64,000 nt of DNA from Chryseobacterium joostei (GCF_003815775.1 NZ_CP033926.1:2728001-2792000); one strand, 5' to 3'. Positions 9,588 to 18,768 are shown, counted from the first letter of the stretch. Numbers and translations: made by a program. Notes: a model not told the origin generated them from the letters alone.

Positions 9588-10265
9588 ATGGGCAAGAATA
9601 AATTAGCAAGATTTGCAGAAAACAAAATATTACCAAACGTAATCCAACCGACTAGAGAAGATACCTTAAACGGCTTCGATCTTAAAGGAAAATGGAGAAA
9701 AAACTTCTTTAAAAACGACAATCCAATAGTTCTGGAACTAGGTTGTGGAAAGGGAGAGTATTCTGTAGGGCTGGCAAAAACATTTCCTGAAAAAAACTTT
9801 ATCGGAATTGACATTAAAGGTGCCAGATTTTGGTTTGGAGCTAAAGAGGCTGTTGAAAATAACATGAATAATGTAGCTTTTTTAAGATCACAAATTGAAC
9901 TTGTTGACCATTTCTTTGCTGAGAATGAAGTAGATGAAATCTGGATCACTTTCCCGGATCCACAGATCAAATATAAAAGAACAAAACACAGATTAACTCA
10001 TCCGGACTTTTTAAACCGATACAAAAAATTCCTTAAGCCTGGTGGCATTATCCATTTAAAAACAGATTCAGAGTTTCTTCACGGATATACCTTGGGTTAC
10101 CTGCAAGGTGCAGGACATGAAATTATTTCTGCTCACCATGACATCTATGGAGCACCGGAATATGATCCTAATACAGAACATTTGAGAGACATCAAAACAT
10201 ATTATGAGGAACTATTCTCGGCTAAAGGAAAAACAATTACGTATATAAAATTTCGTATAAGCTGA
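9588..10265 (+). CDS. trmB: tRNA (guanine-N7-)-methyltransferase
   Basis: TrmB uses S-adenosylmethionine to methylate G46 in the variable loop of many tRNAs. The 225-residue protein shows the family signatures: the SAM-binding LELGCGKGEYS (about 49-59), NFIGIDIKGARF, the WITFPDPQIKYKRTKHRLTHPDFL block (about 119-142) that holds catalytic and tRNA-binding residues, and the GGIIHLKTDSE strand. Length is normal for the family. It sits between two members of an exported-protein family, and only 18 nt separate its stop from the next ATG, so the downstream pair may be co-transcribed with it. Confidence 0.95.
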   Translation: MGKNKLARFAENKILPNVIQPTREDTLNGFDLKGKWRKNFFKNDNPIVLELGCGKGEYSVGLAKTFPEKNFIGIDIKGARFWFGAKEAVENNMNNVAFLRSQIELVDHFFAENEVDEIWITFPDPQIKYKRTKHRLTHPDFLNRYKKFLKPGGIIHLKTDSEFLHGYTLGYLQGAGHEIISAHHDIYGAPEYDPNTEHLRDIKTYYEELFSAKGKTITYIKFRIS

Positions 10266-10283
10266 TGAAATAAATAACTTTTG

Positions 10284-10967
10284 ATGAAAAAAAAAATTTT
10301 GACGATTTTATTTTTCACTTTCCTTACCCCAGCCTTTACTTATGCGCAAAAAAGCAGTAAAGATATTTTAAAAAGCACAAATATCAAGGAAATTGAAGAA
10401 TATCTAAAGAACGCACACCCTGACGATCCGAAAAAGAGTGTACTAAAACCTAAACTCATTGCTCTAAAAAATTCTGAATGGACTAAAGGGGCACTTACGG
10501 CTAAACCAATGGAAGCAAGACCCGTATTGGCTGATATTCCTAAGAATGCAATGAAAGACCCCAATTCTAAAGAGGCGGAGGAATTCAAGCGCTTAATTGC
10601 CGAAACATCCACTGAGCATAAGCAGAAAACAGAAATGCTTCTGAATGCAATGTTAAACGAGGATATTACTAAAAAAGAAGCTGTTCTTTTATTTAAAAAC
10701 AACTCAGACTGCAACATTGTTCTTCGGATAGAAGGAAAAGATTACTATAACCTTGCTGTTCCTGCACATGGAGAGAATTTTATTATCATAAACAAAGGCT
10801 CGTATACTCTCAACAGTAACGTTTGTGATATGAAGTACTTTTCTCAAAAAGATATAAAAAAAAGTATCTTTGTAACCATTGATAATCCGAGACATCCGGC
10901 AATTGAACAAAACCCTGTTACTACACCGGAAAAAAACCTAAAAAAGAAAAGCAAAAAAAGAAAATAG
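10284..10967 (+). CDS. Exported protein, second member of the local family
   Basis: The 227-residue protein has a signal peptide (MKKKILTILFF...AFTYAQ). I chose the ATG at 10284 over the TTG three bases upstream. Like the gene at 8717 it has an N-terminal NAHPDDPKKSVLKPKL motif and a C-terminal domain with NNSDCNIVLRIEG, PAHG and VC...YFSQK. The last 25 residues are very Lys-rich (KKKSKKRK). The linker is shorter than in the first member. Two bases separate it from the next gene, so the two form an operon. Family assignment to DUF6759 is tentative; function unknown. Confidence 0.7.
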   Translation: MKKKILTILFFTFLTPAFTYAQKSSKDILKSTNIKEIEEYLKNAHPDDPKKSVLKPKLIALKNSEWTKGALTAKPMEARPVLADIPKNAMKDPNSKEAEEFKRLIAETSTEHKQKTEMLLNAMLNEDITKKEAVLLFKNNSDCNIVLRIEGKDYYNLAVPAHGENFIIINKGSYTLNSNVCDMKYFSQKDIKKSIFVTIDNPRHPAIEQNPVTTPEKNLKKKSKKRK

Positions 10968-10969
10968 GT

Positions 10970-11407
10970 ATGAAAAAGCTATTAGTTCTCACAGGAATTT
11001 CTTTGATTCTTACCAGCTGTAGTGCCAACTATGGCGGTTACCCCATAAGAAATCCCTATCCTACCAATAACTCCGGTGGAAGCGCAGCTAATACAGCAAG
11101 AGAATATAACGAGCTTATAAAAACCTATAAACCTGAAACAGCAGAAGTACTTAGTGATCTTCTTAATGATGACGATCCTGGTAATCCCAGAACCTCCATT
11201 TCAGTAGAGAATAAATCTTCCTGTAATATGGTACTTACGGTAAGTGGAAACGGTTTCTTTAAAAAGATTCCCATTGGGGCAGGAAAGATAGGCTATACCA
11301 TGGTTCCTAAAAATCAAAACTACAGGCTTTCAGGTATGGTTTGTAACTCATCCTATCAGTCCACAAAATATATAACAAGTTCCTATTCTATAACGCTTAG
11401 AAACTAA
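10970..11407 (+). CDS. Small lipoprotein, third member of the local family
   Basis: The 145-residue protein begins with a lipoprotein signal (lipobox LTSC, Cys at about 17), then a Gly/Asn/Pro-rich linker. The C-terminal domain matches the other two copies: ENKSSCNMVLTVSG in place of NNSDCNI, and a final MVCNSSYQSTKY. It lacks the N-terminal HPDDP motif, so it is a minimal, lipid-anchored version of the family. It follows the second copy by 2 nt and is closed by a hairpin terminator. Function unknown. Confidence 0.7.
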   Translation: MKKLLVLTGISLILTSCSANYGGYPIRNPYPTNNSGGSAANTAREYNELIKTYKPETAEVLSDLLNDDDPGNPRTSISVENKSSCNMVLTVSGNGFFKKIPIGAGKIGYTMVPKNQNYRLSGMVCNSSYQSTKYITSSYSITLRN

Positions 11408-11410
11408 CAT

Positions 11411-11440
11411 AAGGCCACAGAATTCTGTGGTCTTTCTTTT
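11411..11440 (+). terminator. Rho-independent terminator
   Basis: Stem CCACAG/CTGTGG around AATT, extended by a GG/TC pair, then TCTTTCTTTT. It ends the two-gene exported-protein operon. Confidence 0.75.
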
Positions 11441-11472
11441 TCAGCTACAAGCTAACAAACATCTATAAAAGC

Positions 11473-11507
11473 AAAAAAACGCTGAACCTAAGCTCAGCGT
11501 TTTTTCT
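11473..11507. terminator. Bidirectional terminator between the + operon and rpsB
   Basis: Stem ACGCTGA/TCAGCGT flanked by an A tract and a T tract, so it works on both strands. It closes rpsB on the minus strand and backs up the plus-strand terminator. It means rpsB is the last gene of its transcript. Confidence 0.85.
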
Positions 11508-11527
11508 ATATTAAAGAAAATCTTTAA

Positions 11528-12289
11528 TTATTCTGCATCGAAATCAGCATCTGTATCAGCAGATACCTTTTCTCCTTCTTCTTTAGATTTTTCTTTATCA
11601 GCTTTTCTTTGAGACTGACCTTCTTTGATAGAATCAGAAACAATGCTCAAGATCATATCAATAGACTTAGAAGCATCATCGTTTCCTGGGATAACGAAGT
11701 CAACTTTTCTAGGGTCAGAGTTTGTATCAACGATACCGAAAACTGGAATACCTAATTTCTTAGCTTCAGTTACCGCGATGTGTTCTCTTAAGATATCAAC
11801 TACAAAGATTGCAGAAGGAAGTCTAACCATGTCAGAGATAGAACCTAAGTTTTTCTCTAAGTTAGCTCTTTGTCTGTCAACTTGTAATCTTTCTTTTTTA
11901 GATAAAGTTTCGAATGTACCGTCTTTTTTCATTTTGTCGATAGAGTTCATCTTCTTTACCGCCTTTCTGATAGTAACGAAGTTCGTTAACATACCTCCTG
12001 GCCATCTTTCTGTAATATAAGGCATATTAAGTTCAGAAGCGTGTTTTGCAACCACTTCTTTCGCTTGCTTCTTAGTAGCTACGAAAAGAACCTTTTTACC
12101 TGCAGAAGTTAATTTTTCTAAAGCGCTGCACGCCTCATCTAATTTAACTGCTGTTTTATGTAAGTCTACAATGTGAATACCGTTTTTCTCCATAAAAATG
12201 TATGGAGCCATATTTGGATTCCACTTTCTAGTCATGTGACCGAAGTGTACGCCAGCCTCTAAAAGGTCTTTTACATTTGCTTTTGCCAT
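11528..12289 (-). CDS. rpsB: 30S ribosomal protein S2
   Basis: S2 sits at the head-body junction of the small subunit and is needed for S1 recruitment. The 253-residue protein has the typical N-terminus (LLEAGVHFGHMTRKWNPNM), the TKKQAKEVV segment, the ERWPGGMLTNF motif and the GIVDTNSDP motif. A charged acidic tail (about 222-253) rich in Lys/Glu/Asp follows the S2 core. In many bacteria tsf follows rpsB; here a terminator and a convergent gene follow. A 183-nt leader separates it from rpsI. No promoter box was found there, so it probably belongs to the rplM-rpsI transcript. Confidence 0.97.
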   Translation of the reverse strand: MAKANVKDLLEAGVHFGHMTRKWNPNMAPYIFMEKNGIHIVDLHKTAVKLDEACSALEKLTSAGKKVLFVATKKQAKEVVAKHASELNMPYITERWPGGMLTNFVTIRKAVKKMNSIDKMKKDGTFETLSKKERLQVDRQRANLEKNLGSISDMVRLPSAIFVVDILREHIAVTEAKKLGIPVFGIVDTNSDPRKVDFVIPGNDDASKSIDMILSIVSDSIKEGQSQRKADKEKSKEEGEKVSADTDADFDAE

Positions 12290-12435
12290 GTTTTCTGTTT
12301 TTGTTAGTTTACTTTCCGTCTTTTAAACAATCAACAACTTCTTTAGATGGGAGAAGCGTTTGGATGCTAAACGTAACGGGCAATTTTTTTGTTTAGATAA
12401 ATAGATTTTAGATAAAAGACAACAGATTGAATAAA

Positions 12436-12470
12436 TTCTGAAATCTGAAATCTTGAATCTGAAGTCTGAA
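12436..12470. repeat. Five degenerate heptamers (consensus ATCTGAA)
   Basis: Between rpsI and rpsB the plus strand reads TTCTGAA, ATCTGAA, ATCTTGA, ATCTGAA, GTCTGAA head to tail. It is non-coding and stops just short of the rpsI stop codon. Such short wordy repeats are common in flavobacterial intergenic DNA; no function is evident. Confidence 0.6.
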
Positions 12471-12472
12471 AA

Positions 12473-12859
12473 TTAACGTTTTGAGAATTGGAATCTCTTT
12501 CTTGCTTTTTTCTGACCTGGCTTCTTTCTTTCCACCATTCTTGCGTCTCTTGTAAGTAAACCAGCTGGCTTTAATGCTAATCTGAACTCAGCGTTGATTT
12601 CGCATAAAGCTCTTGAAATACCTAATCTGATAGCCTCTGCCTGACCTGTATTACCACCACCGAAAACATTTACGGTAACGTCATACTGACCAACAGTCTC
12701 AGAAAGGATAAACGGTTGGTTTAATTTGTAAACCATCACGTCTGTAGAGAAATAAGTTGCAGCATCTTTACCGTTTACTGTAATAACACCAGAACCTGGT
12801 TTTACATAAACTCTAGCTACAGAAGTTTTTCTTCTTCCGATTTTGTGAACTATAGACAT
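12473..12859 (-). CDS. rpsI: 30S ribosomal protein S9
   Basis: The 128-residue protein has the S9 start ([20 protein letters not shown]), the [19 protein letters not shown] block and the basic C-terminus ending in RFQFSKR, whose last Lys-Arg reach the P-site tRNA in known ribosomes. It follows rplM by 6 nt, the usual L13-S9 operon order. Confidence 0.97.
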   Translation of the reverse strand: MSIVHKIGRRKTSVARVYVKPGSGVITVNGKDAATYFSTDVMVYKLNQPFILSETVGQYDVTVNVFGGGNTGQAEAIRLGISRALCEINAEFRLALKPAGLLTRDARMVERKKPGQKKARKRFQFSKR

Positions 12860-12865
12860 AATTAA

Positions 12866-13321
12866 TTATTTAAATTCGTTAACATTAATTGTTTTAGGCT
12901 GTTGAGCTTCATGTTTGTGCTCAGTTCCTTCATATAAATAAAGGTTCTTAAGGATAGCAGACCCTAATCTGTTTTTAGGTAACATACCTTTTACAGACTT
13001 CTCTAATACCTTTAAAGAATCTTTCTTTTGAAGTTCAGCCGCAGTCATAGACTTCTGTCCACCAGGGTATCCTGTATGCCAGATATAAGTCTTATCAGCC
13101 CACTTGTTTCCGGAAAGCGTAATTTTCCCAGCATTCAAAACGATTACGTTATCACCACAATCTACGTGAGGTGTAAAGTTCGTTTTGTGCTTACCTCTCA
13201 AAATCTTTGCAACCGTAGAAGCTAGTCTTCCTAACGGCTGTCCTTCAGCGTCTACCACAACCCATTCTTTATTAGCAGTAGCTTTGTTCGCTGAAACAGT
13301 TTTGTAACTTAATGTATTCAC
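12866..13321 (-). CDS. rplM: 50S ribosomal protein L13
   Basis: The 151-residue protein has the L13 motifs WVVVDAEGQPLGRLAS, GKHKTNFTPHVDCGD and GMLPKNRLG. It is the first gene of rplM-rpsI(-rpsB), behind a strong promoter at 13368-13397. A short palindrome at 13351-13364 falls at the predicted 5' end of the mRNA. L13 and S9 are early-assembly and decoding-region proteins respectively. Confidence 0.97.
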   Translation of the reverse strand: MNTLSYKTVSANKATANKEWVVVDAEGQPLGRLASTVAKILRGKHKTNFTPHVDCGDNVIVLNAGKITLSGNKWADKTYIWHTGYPGGQKSMTAAELQKKDSLKVLEKSVKGMLPKNRLGSAILKNLYLYEGTEHKHEAQQPKTINVNEFK

Positions 13322-13367
13322 ACGTTTTAGTTAAAGATTAAACATAATTTACCCCTAAAAGGGTGTG

Positions 13368-13397
13368 CAAAGGTACAAATAATTTTTGTAACCCAAA
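13368..13397 (-). promoter_or_regulatory. Promoter of the rplM operon
   Basis: On the minus strand the -7 box is TACCTTTG (13368-13375) with a T-rich TTTG element at 13394-13397, 18 nt upstream. Both match the Bacteroidota primary sigma consensus. The predicted start is near 13361, about 40 nt before the rplM ATG. Confidence 0.8.
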
Positions 13398-13466
13398 AAC
13401 ATATTTCATTTAATCTATATAATATCTGCTATTCAACTCTATAGCAATAGATTTTAACACTATTTA

Positions 13467-13577
13467 TACATTTGGCATAAAACTTGTAAAATGTTGTTGC
13501 GATGAAAAAAAACGTTTAGAAGATTCTAAAAACACAACTGATAAAGTAAGAGTTTGGTCCCTCAACTCTTTCTTTAT
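13467..13577 (+). ncRNA. Possible small RNA (orphan promoter plus hairpin)
   Basis: An exact TACATTTG box at 13467 points into about 100 nt with no credible coding frame and ends near an imperfect 14-bp hairpin (13541-13554 with 13564-13577, one mismatch, 9-nt loop). The T tract after the hairpin is weak. It may equally be part of the leader of the next gene. Confidence 0.25.
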
Positions 13578-13640
13578 TAACTTTATCTTAAAGATTTCCG
13601 CAAAAGCTTATTGATGCCATTATTTTATCACTGAAATAAT

Positions 13641-13648
13641 TATATTTG
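13641..13648 (+). promoter_or_regulatory. Bacteroidota -7 box TATATTTG
   Basis: Exact consensus, 18 nt before the ATG at 13667. Its last three bases (TTG) would be read as an upstream start in the same frame. The box makes that start unlikely. Confidence 0.6.
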
Positions 13649-13666
13649 TCCCACAAACTTTTACTC

Positions 13667-14773
13667 ATGAGCCACGGAAAGATCAGAGAAGATAAAACCT
13701 GCCTGAACTGCGGGCATCAAGTTGAAGAACGCTTCTGTCCCCATTGTGGACAGGAAAATACTGAAAGACGACAACCTTTCTATTTCCTTTTCACCCACTT
13801 TATTGAAGACTTCACCCATTATGACGGGCAATTCTGGGGTACGGTAAAAAATCTATTATTTAAGCCTGGAAAACTTACAAACATTTATCTGGAAGGCAAG
13901 AGACAAGTATTTGTTCCGCCTGTAAAGCTCTACATCTTCGTCAGTTTTATTACTTTTTTTGTGTTTGCCCTTTTTCCTATGGTGAATTTTAATTTTGATG
14001 GAGAGAAAGGCCACAAAGATTCAGAAAAGACAGGTGTTATCTCCCAAATGCAATCTCTGGATACAAAGAAAATATTGGATAGTATAAAGGCCAAAGAAAA
14101 TCTAACTGCTGAGGATTCGATGACCATTAAAGGTCTAAGTGCTCTGCCAGACTCTGCAAAAATAGATGATGTTAAAGAAATTCTGGAACTGAACAAGACA
14201 ATAGATCCTGATGTTGAGTATGGACAATACAAAACGAGAAAATCTTACGACTCGGCTTTAGCTAAAAATCCCTCAGTTTTGGATGCCATTCAAAAGCCGA
14301 TAGCTCATAAATTTTTTGAACTCAAAGAAAAAGGAGTAACAAAAAAGGAAATTGTTGTCAATATGATACAAAAGTCGTTTCACAACCTACCGAAAGCTCT
14401 TTTCATTTATCTTCCGCTCTTTGCATTCTTTTTATGGATTTTTCACAGCAAGAAAAAATGGTGGTACTTTGACCACGGGATTTTCACCCTGCACTATTTC
14501 TCATTTTTATTATTAACAGTCCTACTTATATTCTTACTCACCAAATTGATAGGCCTAACAGACTTTTGGCTGGCTAATACTATTTTATATTTTCTGGTAA
14601 TAGCCTTATCAGTATATAGTATGGCATATTTCTTTATTGCTCACCGTAGGGTTTATCACGCGCACGGGCTAGTAAGTTTTATTATTGGAGCAGCATTATT
14701 CTCCCTAAACTTGTTTGCATTTACATTTTTAGTTGTAGGTCTTGCCTTAATAAGCTTCATGATGATTCACTAA
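13667..14773 (+). CDS. DUF3667 family membrane protein with N-terminal zinc ribbon
   Basis: With the ATG at 13667 the protein has 368 residues. The N-terminus carries CLNCG...CPHCG, a four-Cys zinc-ribbon motif, followed by the family signature FYFLFTHFIEDFTHYDGQFWGTVKNLLFKPGKLTNIYLEGKR (written here across several strands). A first membrane segment lies at about 85-105, a hydrophilic region rich in Lys/Asp at about 110-240, then about four more membrane helices to the C-terminus. DUF3667 proteins are common in Bacteroidota and have no assigned function. It is followed by a bidirectional terminator shared with the convergent gene. Confidence 0.85.
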   Translation: MSHGKIREDKTCLNCGHQVEERFCPHCGQENTERRQPFYFLFTHFIEDFTHYDGQFWGTVKNLLFKPGKLTNIYLEGKRQVFVPPVKLYIFVSFITFFVFALFPMVNFNFDGEKGHKDSEKTGVISQMQSLDTKKILDSIKAKENLTAEDSMTIKGLSALPDSAKIDDVKEILELNKTIDPDVEYGQYKTRKSYDSALAKNPSVLDAIQKPIAHKFFELKEKGVTKKEIVVNMIQKSFHNLPKALFIYLPLFAFFLWIFHSKKKWWYFDHGIFTLHYFSFLLLTVLLIFLLTKLIGLTDFWLANTILYFLVIALSVYSMAYFFIAHRRVYHAHGLVSFIIGAALFSLNLFAFTFLVVGLALISFMMIH

Positions 14774-14775
14774 AT

Positions 14776-14815
14776 AAAAAAATGAGGCTCTCAAAAAAGA
14801 AAGCCTCATTTTTTA
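14776..14815. terminator. Bidirectional terminator
   Basis: A 13-bp stem (AAAAAATGAGGCT / AGCCTCATTTTTT) serves both the plus-strand DUF3667 gene and the convergent minus-strand membrane protein. Confidence 0.9.
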
Positions 14816-15145
14816 TTTTCTTAATGACTTGCTACCCCTGAAGCTAGCAAATAAATAATACGCCACAAAAACCGTAGAAAACTTCAGAATGGATGGAATC
14901 GCTAATTCTAGTTTAAAAATTAAGGTTCCCACCATAACAAGAATTCCCATGGCTACAAAAGATAAGCCTAGTTTTTGAGGTAATGTAAAGTTGGGAGTAT
15001 CCAAATAATAAGCAATTCCCCAAGCAGCTCCAAAGGCAAAGGCATAATAAATATCCAATGCGATGTTCTCTGAACTTAAAAAGAAATAATTGATGAGGAA
15101 GCTTATTACCGTTCCCAATGCGAAGTACATCAAAGCTTTTTGCAT
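14813..15145 (-). CDS. Small four-helix membrane protein
   Basis: The 110-residue protein is almost wholly hydrophobic, with about four membrane segments (roughly 5-23, 30-47, 57-77 and 84-102) and a basic tail (FRGSKSLRK). I do not recognise a family. It has its own -7 box 18 nt upstream of the start and shares a terminator with the convergent DUF3667 gene, so it is probably monocistronic. Confidence 0.65.
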   Translation of the reverse strand: MQKALMYFALGTVISFLINYFFLSSENIALDIYYAFAFGAAWGIAYYLDTPNFTLPQKLGLSFVAMGILVMVGTLIFKLELAIPSILKFSTVFVAYYLFASFRGSKSLRK

Positions 15146-15162
15146 GTCTGTAAAATATTTTG

Positions 15163-15170
15163 CAAAAGTA
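15163..15170 (-). promoter_or_regulatory. Bacteroidota -7 box TACTTTTG
   Basis: Minus-strand match to TAnnTTTG, 17 nt upstream of the start codon of the small membrane protein gene. Confidence 0.5.
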
Positions 15171-15367
15171 GAGAATTTAATTTGAGAATTTGAAGCCGAG
15201 CTAATTTGAAAATGAAATCCCTGTAACTCATTTTAACTCTGCAACTCCCGATCTTTCAAACTTTTAAACACTTCAACAAAAAAAAGGGGACATTTAATTA
15301 AATAGCCCTAACCAAAATAGTGATAATCAATACTATAAAATCAAACACAGGGTTCTTTTTTTATTAT

Positions 15368-15375
15368 TATATTTG
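15368..15375 (+). promoter_or_regulatory. Bacteroidota -7 box TATATTTG
   Basis: Exact consensus, 27 nt before the ATG of the acyl-CoA mutase gene. No clear upstream TTG element. Confidence 0.55.
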
Positions 15376-15402
15376 GAAACTTAGAAACTTTCTAGAATTT
15401 TT

Positions 15403-18400
15403 ATGGAAACCCAAAAATATACTCCAACCAACAAGGTAAGAATCGTAACAGCTGCCTCATTATTTGATGGTCACGATGCTGCAATCAATATTATGCGACG
15501 CGTCATCCAAGGAACTGGATGTGAAGTTATTCACCTAGGACACGACAAATCTGCAGAGGAAGTTGTAAATACAGCGATCCAGGAAGATGCCAATGCCATT
15601 GCATTAACGTCCTATCAAGGTGGTCACAATGAATATTTTAAATATATCTACGACCTTTTAAGAGAAAAAAATTCCCCACAAATCAAAATTTTCGGCGGCG
15701 GCGGCGGTGTAATCCTACCCGAAGAAATCGAAGATATTATGTCTTACGGAATCGACAGGATTTATTCTCCGGATGACGGTCGTGAACTTGGCTTACAAGG
15801 AATGATTGATGATTTGGTGAAAAGATCAGATTTTGCAACAGGAAAAGAAGTAACTGCGGAAGATTTAGATTCCATTAGTTTTGAAAACTCTACAAGCATT
15901 GCTAAAATTATTTCTGCTGTTGAAAACTTTTCAGAAGAAAAACCTGAATTAGTAAAAGCCATTGACGAAAAATCAAAAGATTTAAATATTCCAATTATCG
16001 GTATCACCGGAACAGGTGGTGCAGGAAAATCTTCTTTGACGGATGAATTGGTAAGACGCTTCCTTCGTTCAAATCCTGGTAAAAAGATTGCCATTATTTC
16101 TATTGACCCTTCAAAAAAGAAAACCGGAGGCGCATTATTGGGAGACAGAATTCGTATGAACGCAATTAATGATCCAAGAGTTTATATGCGTTCTATGGCG
16201 ACGAGAGAGAACAACGTTTCCGTTTCTCCATTCATCCATTCAGCTTTAAATGTTTTGAAATTGGCTCATCCTGATGTAATTATTCTTGAAACTTCGGGTA
16301 TCGGACAATCTGGTTCAGAAGTTTCTGATTTTGCTGATGTTTCAATGTATGTGATGACCCCTGAATATGGAGCTTCTACACAGTTGGAAAAAATCGATAT
16401 GTTAGATTATGCAGATTTAGTTGCCTTAAATAAATCTGATAAAAGAGGCGCTTTGGATGCGCTTCAGGCGGTAAGAAAACAGTTCCAGAGAAACCATTTA
16501 TTGTGGGAAAGTCCGTTGGATGATATGCCTGTGTATGCAACGAAAGCATCACAATTCAACGATCACGGAACAACGGAATTATACAATAGATTAGTTGAAA
16601 AAGTTAATGAGAAATACTCCGATTTAAACTTACAAGGTTTTGTTGAACAGGAAATCACAGATGAAGTAACGATTATTCCTCCAAAAAGAGTTCGTTACCT
16701 TTCTGAGATTGTTGAAAACAACAGACAATATGATGCTAATATTGAAAAACAGGCAGAATTAGCCAGAAAAATGTATCACATTGAGGGGGTGAGAAATTTC
16801 CTTTCTAATGAGGTTTTAGATGCTGAATACCAAAAAGCTGAAAAAGATCTTCAACAGGAAAATATTGATTTCCTGAAAACTTGGGATGATACTAAAAAAG
16901 CTTTCCACGAAGAATTCTATTCTTATTTTGTAAGAGGAAAAGAAATTAAGGTGGAAACTTCAACAGAATCTTTATCCCATTTAAGAATTCCAAAAATTTC
17001 ATTGCCAAAATACAACGACTGGGGTGATTTGATCAAGTGGAAAGGTCAGGAAAATCTTCCGGGAGGATTCCCTTACACAGCCGGAATTTACCCTTTCAAA
17101 AGAACGGGTGAAGATCCTACAAGAATGTTTGCCGGAGAGGGAGGTCCAGAAAGAACTAACAGAAGATTCCACTACGTTTCTGCAGAAATGGATGCAAAAC
17201 GTCTTTCAACAGCTTTTGACTCTGTAACTTTATACGGACAAGACCCTGCTCTACCACCGGATATTTATGGTAAAATCGGAAATGCAGGAGTTTCTATCGC
17301 AACATTGGATGATGCTAAAAAATTGTATTCCGGATTTGATTTGGTGAATGCAATGACTTCCGTTTCAATGACTATCAACGGACCTGCACCGATGTTGTTG
17401 GCTTTCTTTATGAATGCAGCTATCGACCAGAACGTTGAAAAATATATTGCTGAGCACAAGCTTGAAGCTAATGTTGAAAAAGCTTTAAAAGCAAAATTTG
17501 ATGATAAAGGCTTAGAAAGACCTAAATATAACGGTGAATTACCACCATCAAATAACGGTTTAGGATTAAAGTTATTAGGACTTACCGGAGATGAAGTTAT
17601 TCCTGCGGAAGCATATGCTGAAATTAAGGCTAAAACTATCGCTACAGTTCGTGGTACTGTTCAGGCTGACATTTTAAAAGAAGATCAGGCACAGAATACT
17701 TGTATTTTCTCTACTGAATTTGCCCTTAGATTAATGGGTGACGTTCAGGAATATTTCATCACAGAAAAAGTGAGAAACTTCTATTCAGTTTCTATTTCAG
17801 GGTATCACATTGCAGAAGCTGGTGCAAATCCGGTTTCTCAGTTGGCATTTACCTTAGCGAATGGTTTCACTTATGTGGAATACTATTTATCAAGAGGAAT
17901 GGATATCAATGACTTTGCTCCTAACTTATCATTCTTCTTCTCCAACGGTATCGACCCTGAATATTCAGTAATCGGACGTGTTGCAAGAAGAATCTGGGCA
18001 AAAGCGATGAAATTAAAGTACGGAGCAGATGAAAGAAGCCAGATGTTAAAATACCACATCCAAACTTCAGGTCGTTCGCTTCACGCTCAGGAAATTGATT
18101 TCAACGATATCAGAACAACGCTTCAGGCACTTTATGCAATCTATGATAACTGTAATTCACTTCACACAAACGCTTATGACGAGGCGATTACCACTCCGAC
18201 TGAGCAGTCTGTACGAAGAGCGATGGCGATTCAGTTGATTATTAATAAAGAATTAGGATTAGCGAAAAACGAAAATCCGCTTCAGGGTTCATTTATTATT
18301 GAAGAGTTGACGGATTTGGTTGAAGAAGCAGTTTATGCAGAATTTGACAGAATCACGGAAAGAGGCGGAGTTTTAGGTGCAATGGAAACGATGTATCAAC

Positions 18401-18750
18401 GTTCAAAAATCCAGGAAGAATCAATGCATTACGAATGGTTGAAGCACACAGGAGAATATCCTATCATCGGGGTAAATACTTTCCTTGGAAAAGATGGTTC
18501 GCCAACGGTTCGTCCGGGAGAAGTTATCCGTTCAACTGAGGAAGAAAAACAGGTTCAGATTGAAACGCTTCATAATTTCCAAAAATCTAATGAAGATAAA
18601 TCTGAAGCCGCTTTAAAAACATTACAGCACGCAGCCATTAATCAGCAAAACTTATTTGCAGTAATGATGGATGCCGTGAAATATTGTTCTTTGGGACAGA
18701 TCACCAACGCCTTGTTTGAAGTGGGTGGGAAATACAGAAGAAATATGTAG
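15403..18750 (+). CDS. icmF: Fused adenosylcobalamin-dependent acyl-CoA mutase with G-protein domain (IcmF type)
   Basis: IcmF joins three parts of a B12 mutase in one chain. Residues about 8-140 form the cobalamin-binding domain (DGHDAA, then SYQGG). Residues about 195-420 form a MeaB-like GTPase chaperone (P-loop [16 protein letters not shown]). Residues about 530-1115 form the mutase barrel ([26 protein letters not shown]). At the two positions that separate isobutyryl-CoA from methylmalonyl-CoA mutases it has Phe (F565, in YPFKR) and, by alignment of NTCIF with the usual NTYIF, Gln (Q764). Both are the isobutyryl-CoA type; His802 in SGYH is the conserved active-site His. The enzyme would interconvert isobutyryl-CoA and n-butyryl-CoA in the cytoplasm. 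A lipoprotein gene starts 18 nt downstream. Confidence 0.85.
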   Translation: METQKYTPTNKVRIVTAASLFDGHDAAINIMRRVIQGTGCEVIHLGHDKSAEEVVNTAIQEDANAIALTSYQGGHNEYFKYIYDLLREKNSPQIKIFGGGGGVILPEEIEDIMSYGIDRIYSPDDGRELGLQGMIDDLVKRSDFATGKEVTAEDLDSISFENSTSIAKIISAVENFSEEKPELVKAIDEKSKDLNIPIIGITGTGGAGKSSLTDELVRRFLRSNPGKKIAIISIDPSKKKTGGALLGDRIRMNAINDPRVYMRSMATRENNVSVSPFIHSALNVLKLAHPDVIILETSGIGQSGSEVSDFADVSMYVMTPEYGASTQLEKIDMLDYADLVALNKSDKRGALDALQAVRKQFQRNHLLWESPLDDMPVYATKASQFNDHGTTELYNRLVEKVNEKYSDLNLQGFVEQEITDEVTIIPPKRVRYLSEIVENNRQYDANIEKQAELARKMYHIEGVRNFLSNEVLDAEYQKAEKDLQQENIDFLKTWDDTKKAFHEEFYSYFVRGKEIKVETSTESLSHLRIPKISLPKYNDWGDLIKWKGQENLPGGFPYTAGIYPFKRTGEDPTRMFAGEGGPERTNRRFHYVSAEMDAKRLSTAFDSVTLYGQDPALPPDIYGKIGNAGVSIATLDDAKKLYSGFDLVNAMTSVSMTINGPAPMLLAFFMNAAIDQNVEKYIAEHKLEANVEKALKAKFDDKGLERPKYNGELPPSNNGLGLKLLGLTGDEVIPAEAYAEIKAKTIATVRGTVQADILKEDQAQNTCIFSTEFALRLMGDVQEYFITEKVRNFYSVSISGYHIAEAGANPVSQLAFTLANGFTYVEYYLSRGMDINDFAPNLSFFFSNGIDPEYSVIGRVARRIWAKAMKLKYGADERSQMLKYHIQTSGRSLHAQEIDFNDIRTTLQALYAIYDNCNSLHTNAYDEAITTPTEQSVRRAMAIQLIINKELGLAKNENPLQGSFIIEELTDLVEEAVYAEFDRITERGGVLGAMETMYQRSKIQEESMHYEWLKHTGEYPIIGVNTFLGKDGSPTVRPGEVIRSTEEEKQVQIETLHNFQKSNEDKSEAALKTLQHAAINQQNLFAVMMDAVKYCSLGQITNALFEVGGKYRRNM

Positions 18751-18768
18751 AATATAAAAAAACTAACA

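Larger units (their letters stand above)
13322..13666. other. 345-nt intergenic region between rplM and the DUF3667 gene
   Basis: This divergent region holds the rplM promoter and leader palindrome (left), an orphan plus-strand -7 box TACATTTG at 13467-13474, a 14-bp hairpin at 13541-13577, and the TATATTTG box of the next gene at 13641. No open frame of useful size is present. Confidence 0.6.

Noticed and set aside
13322..13640. Small protein genes in the intergenic region
   Set aside because: Only frames of a few codons exist and none has a credible start context or family resemblance.
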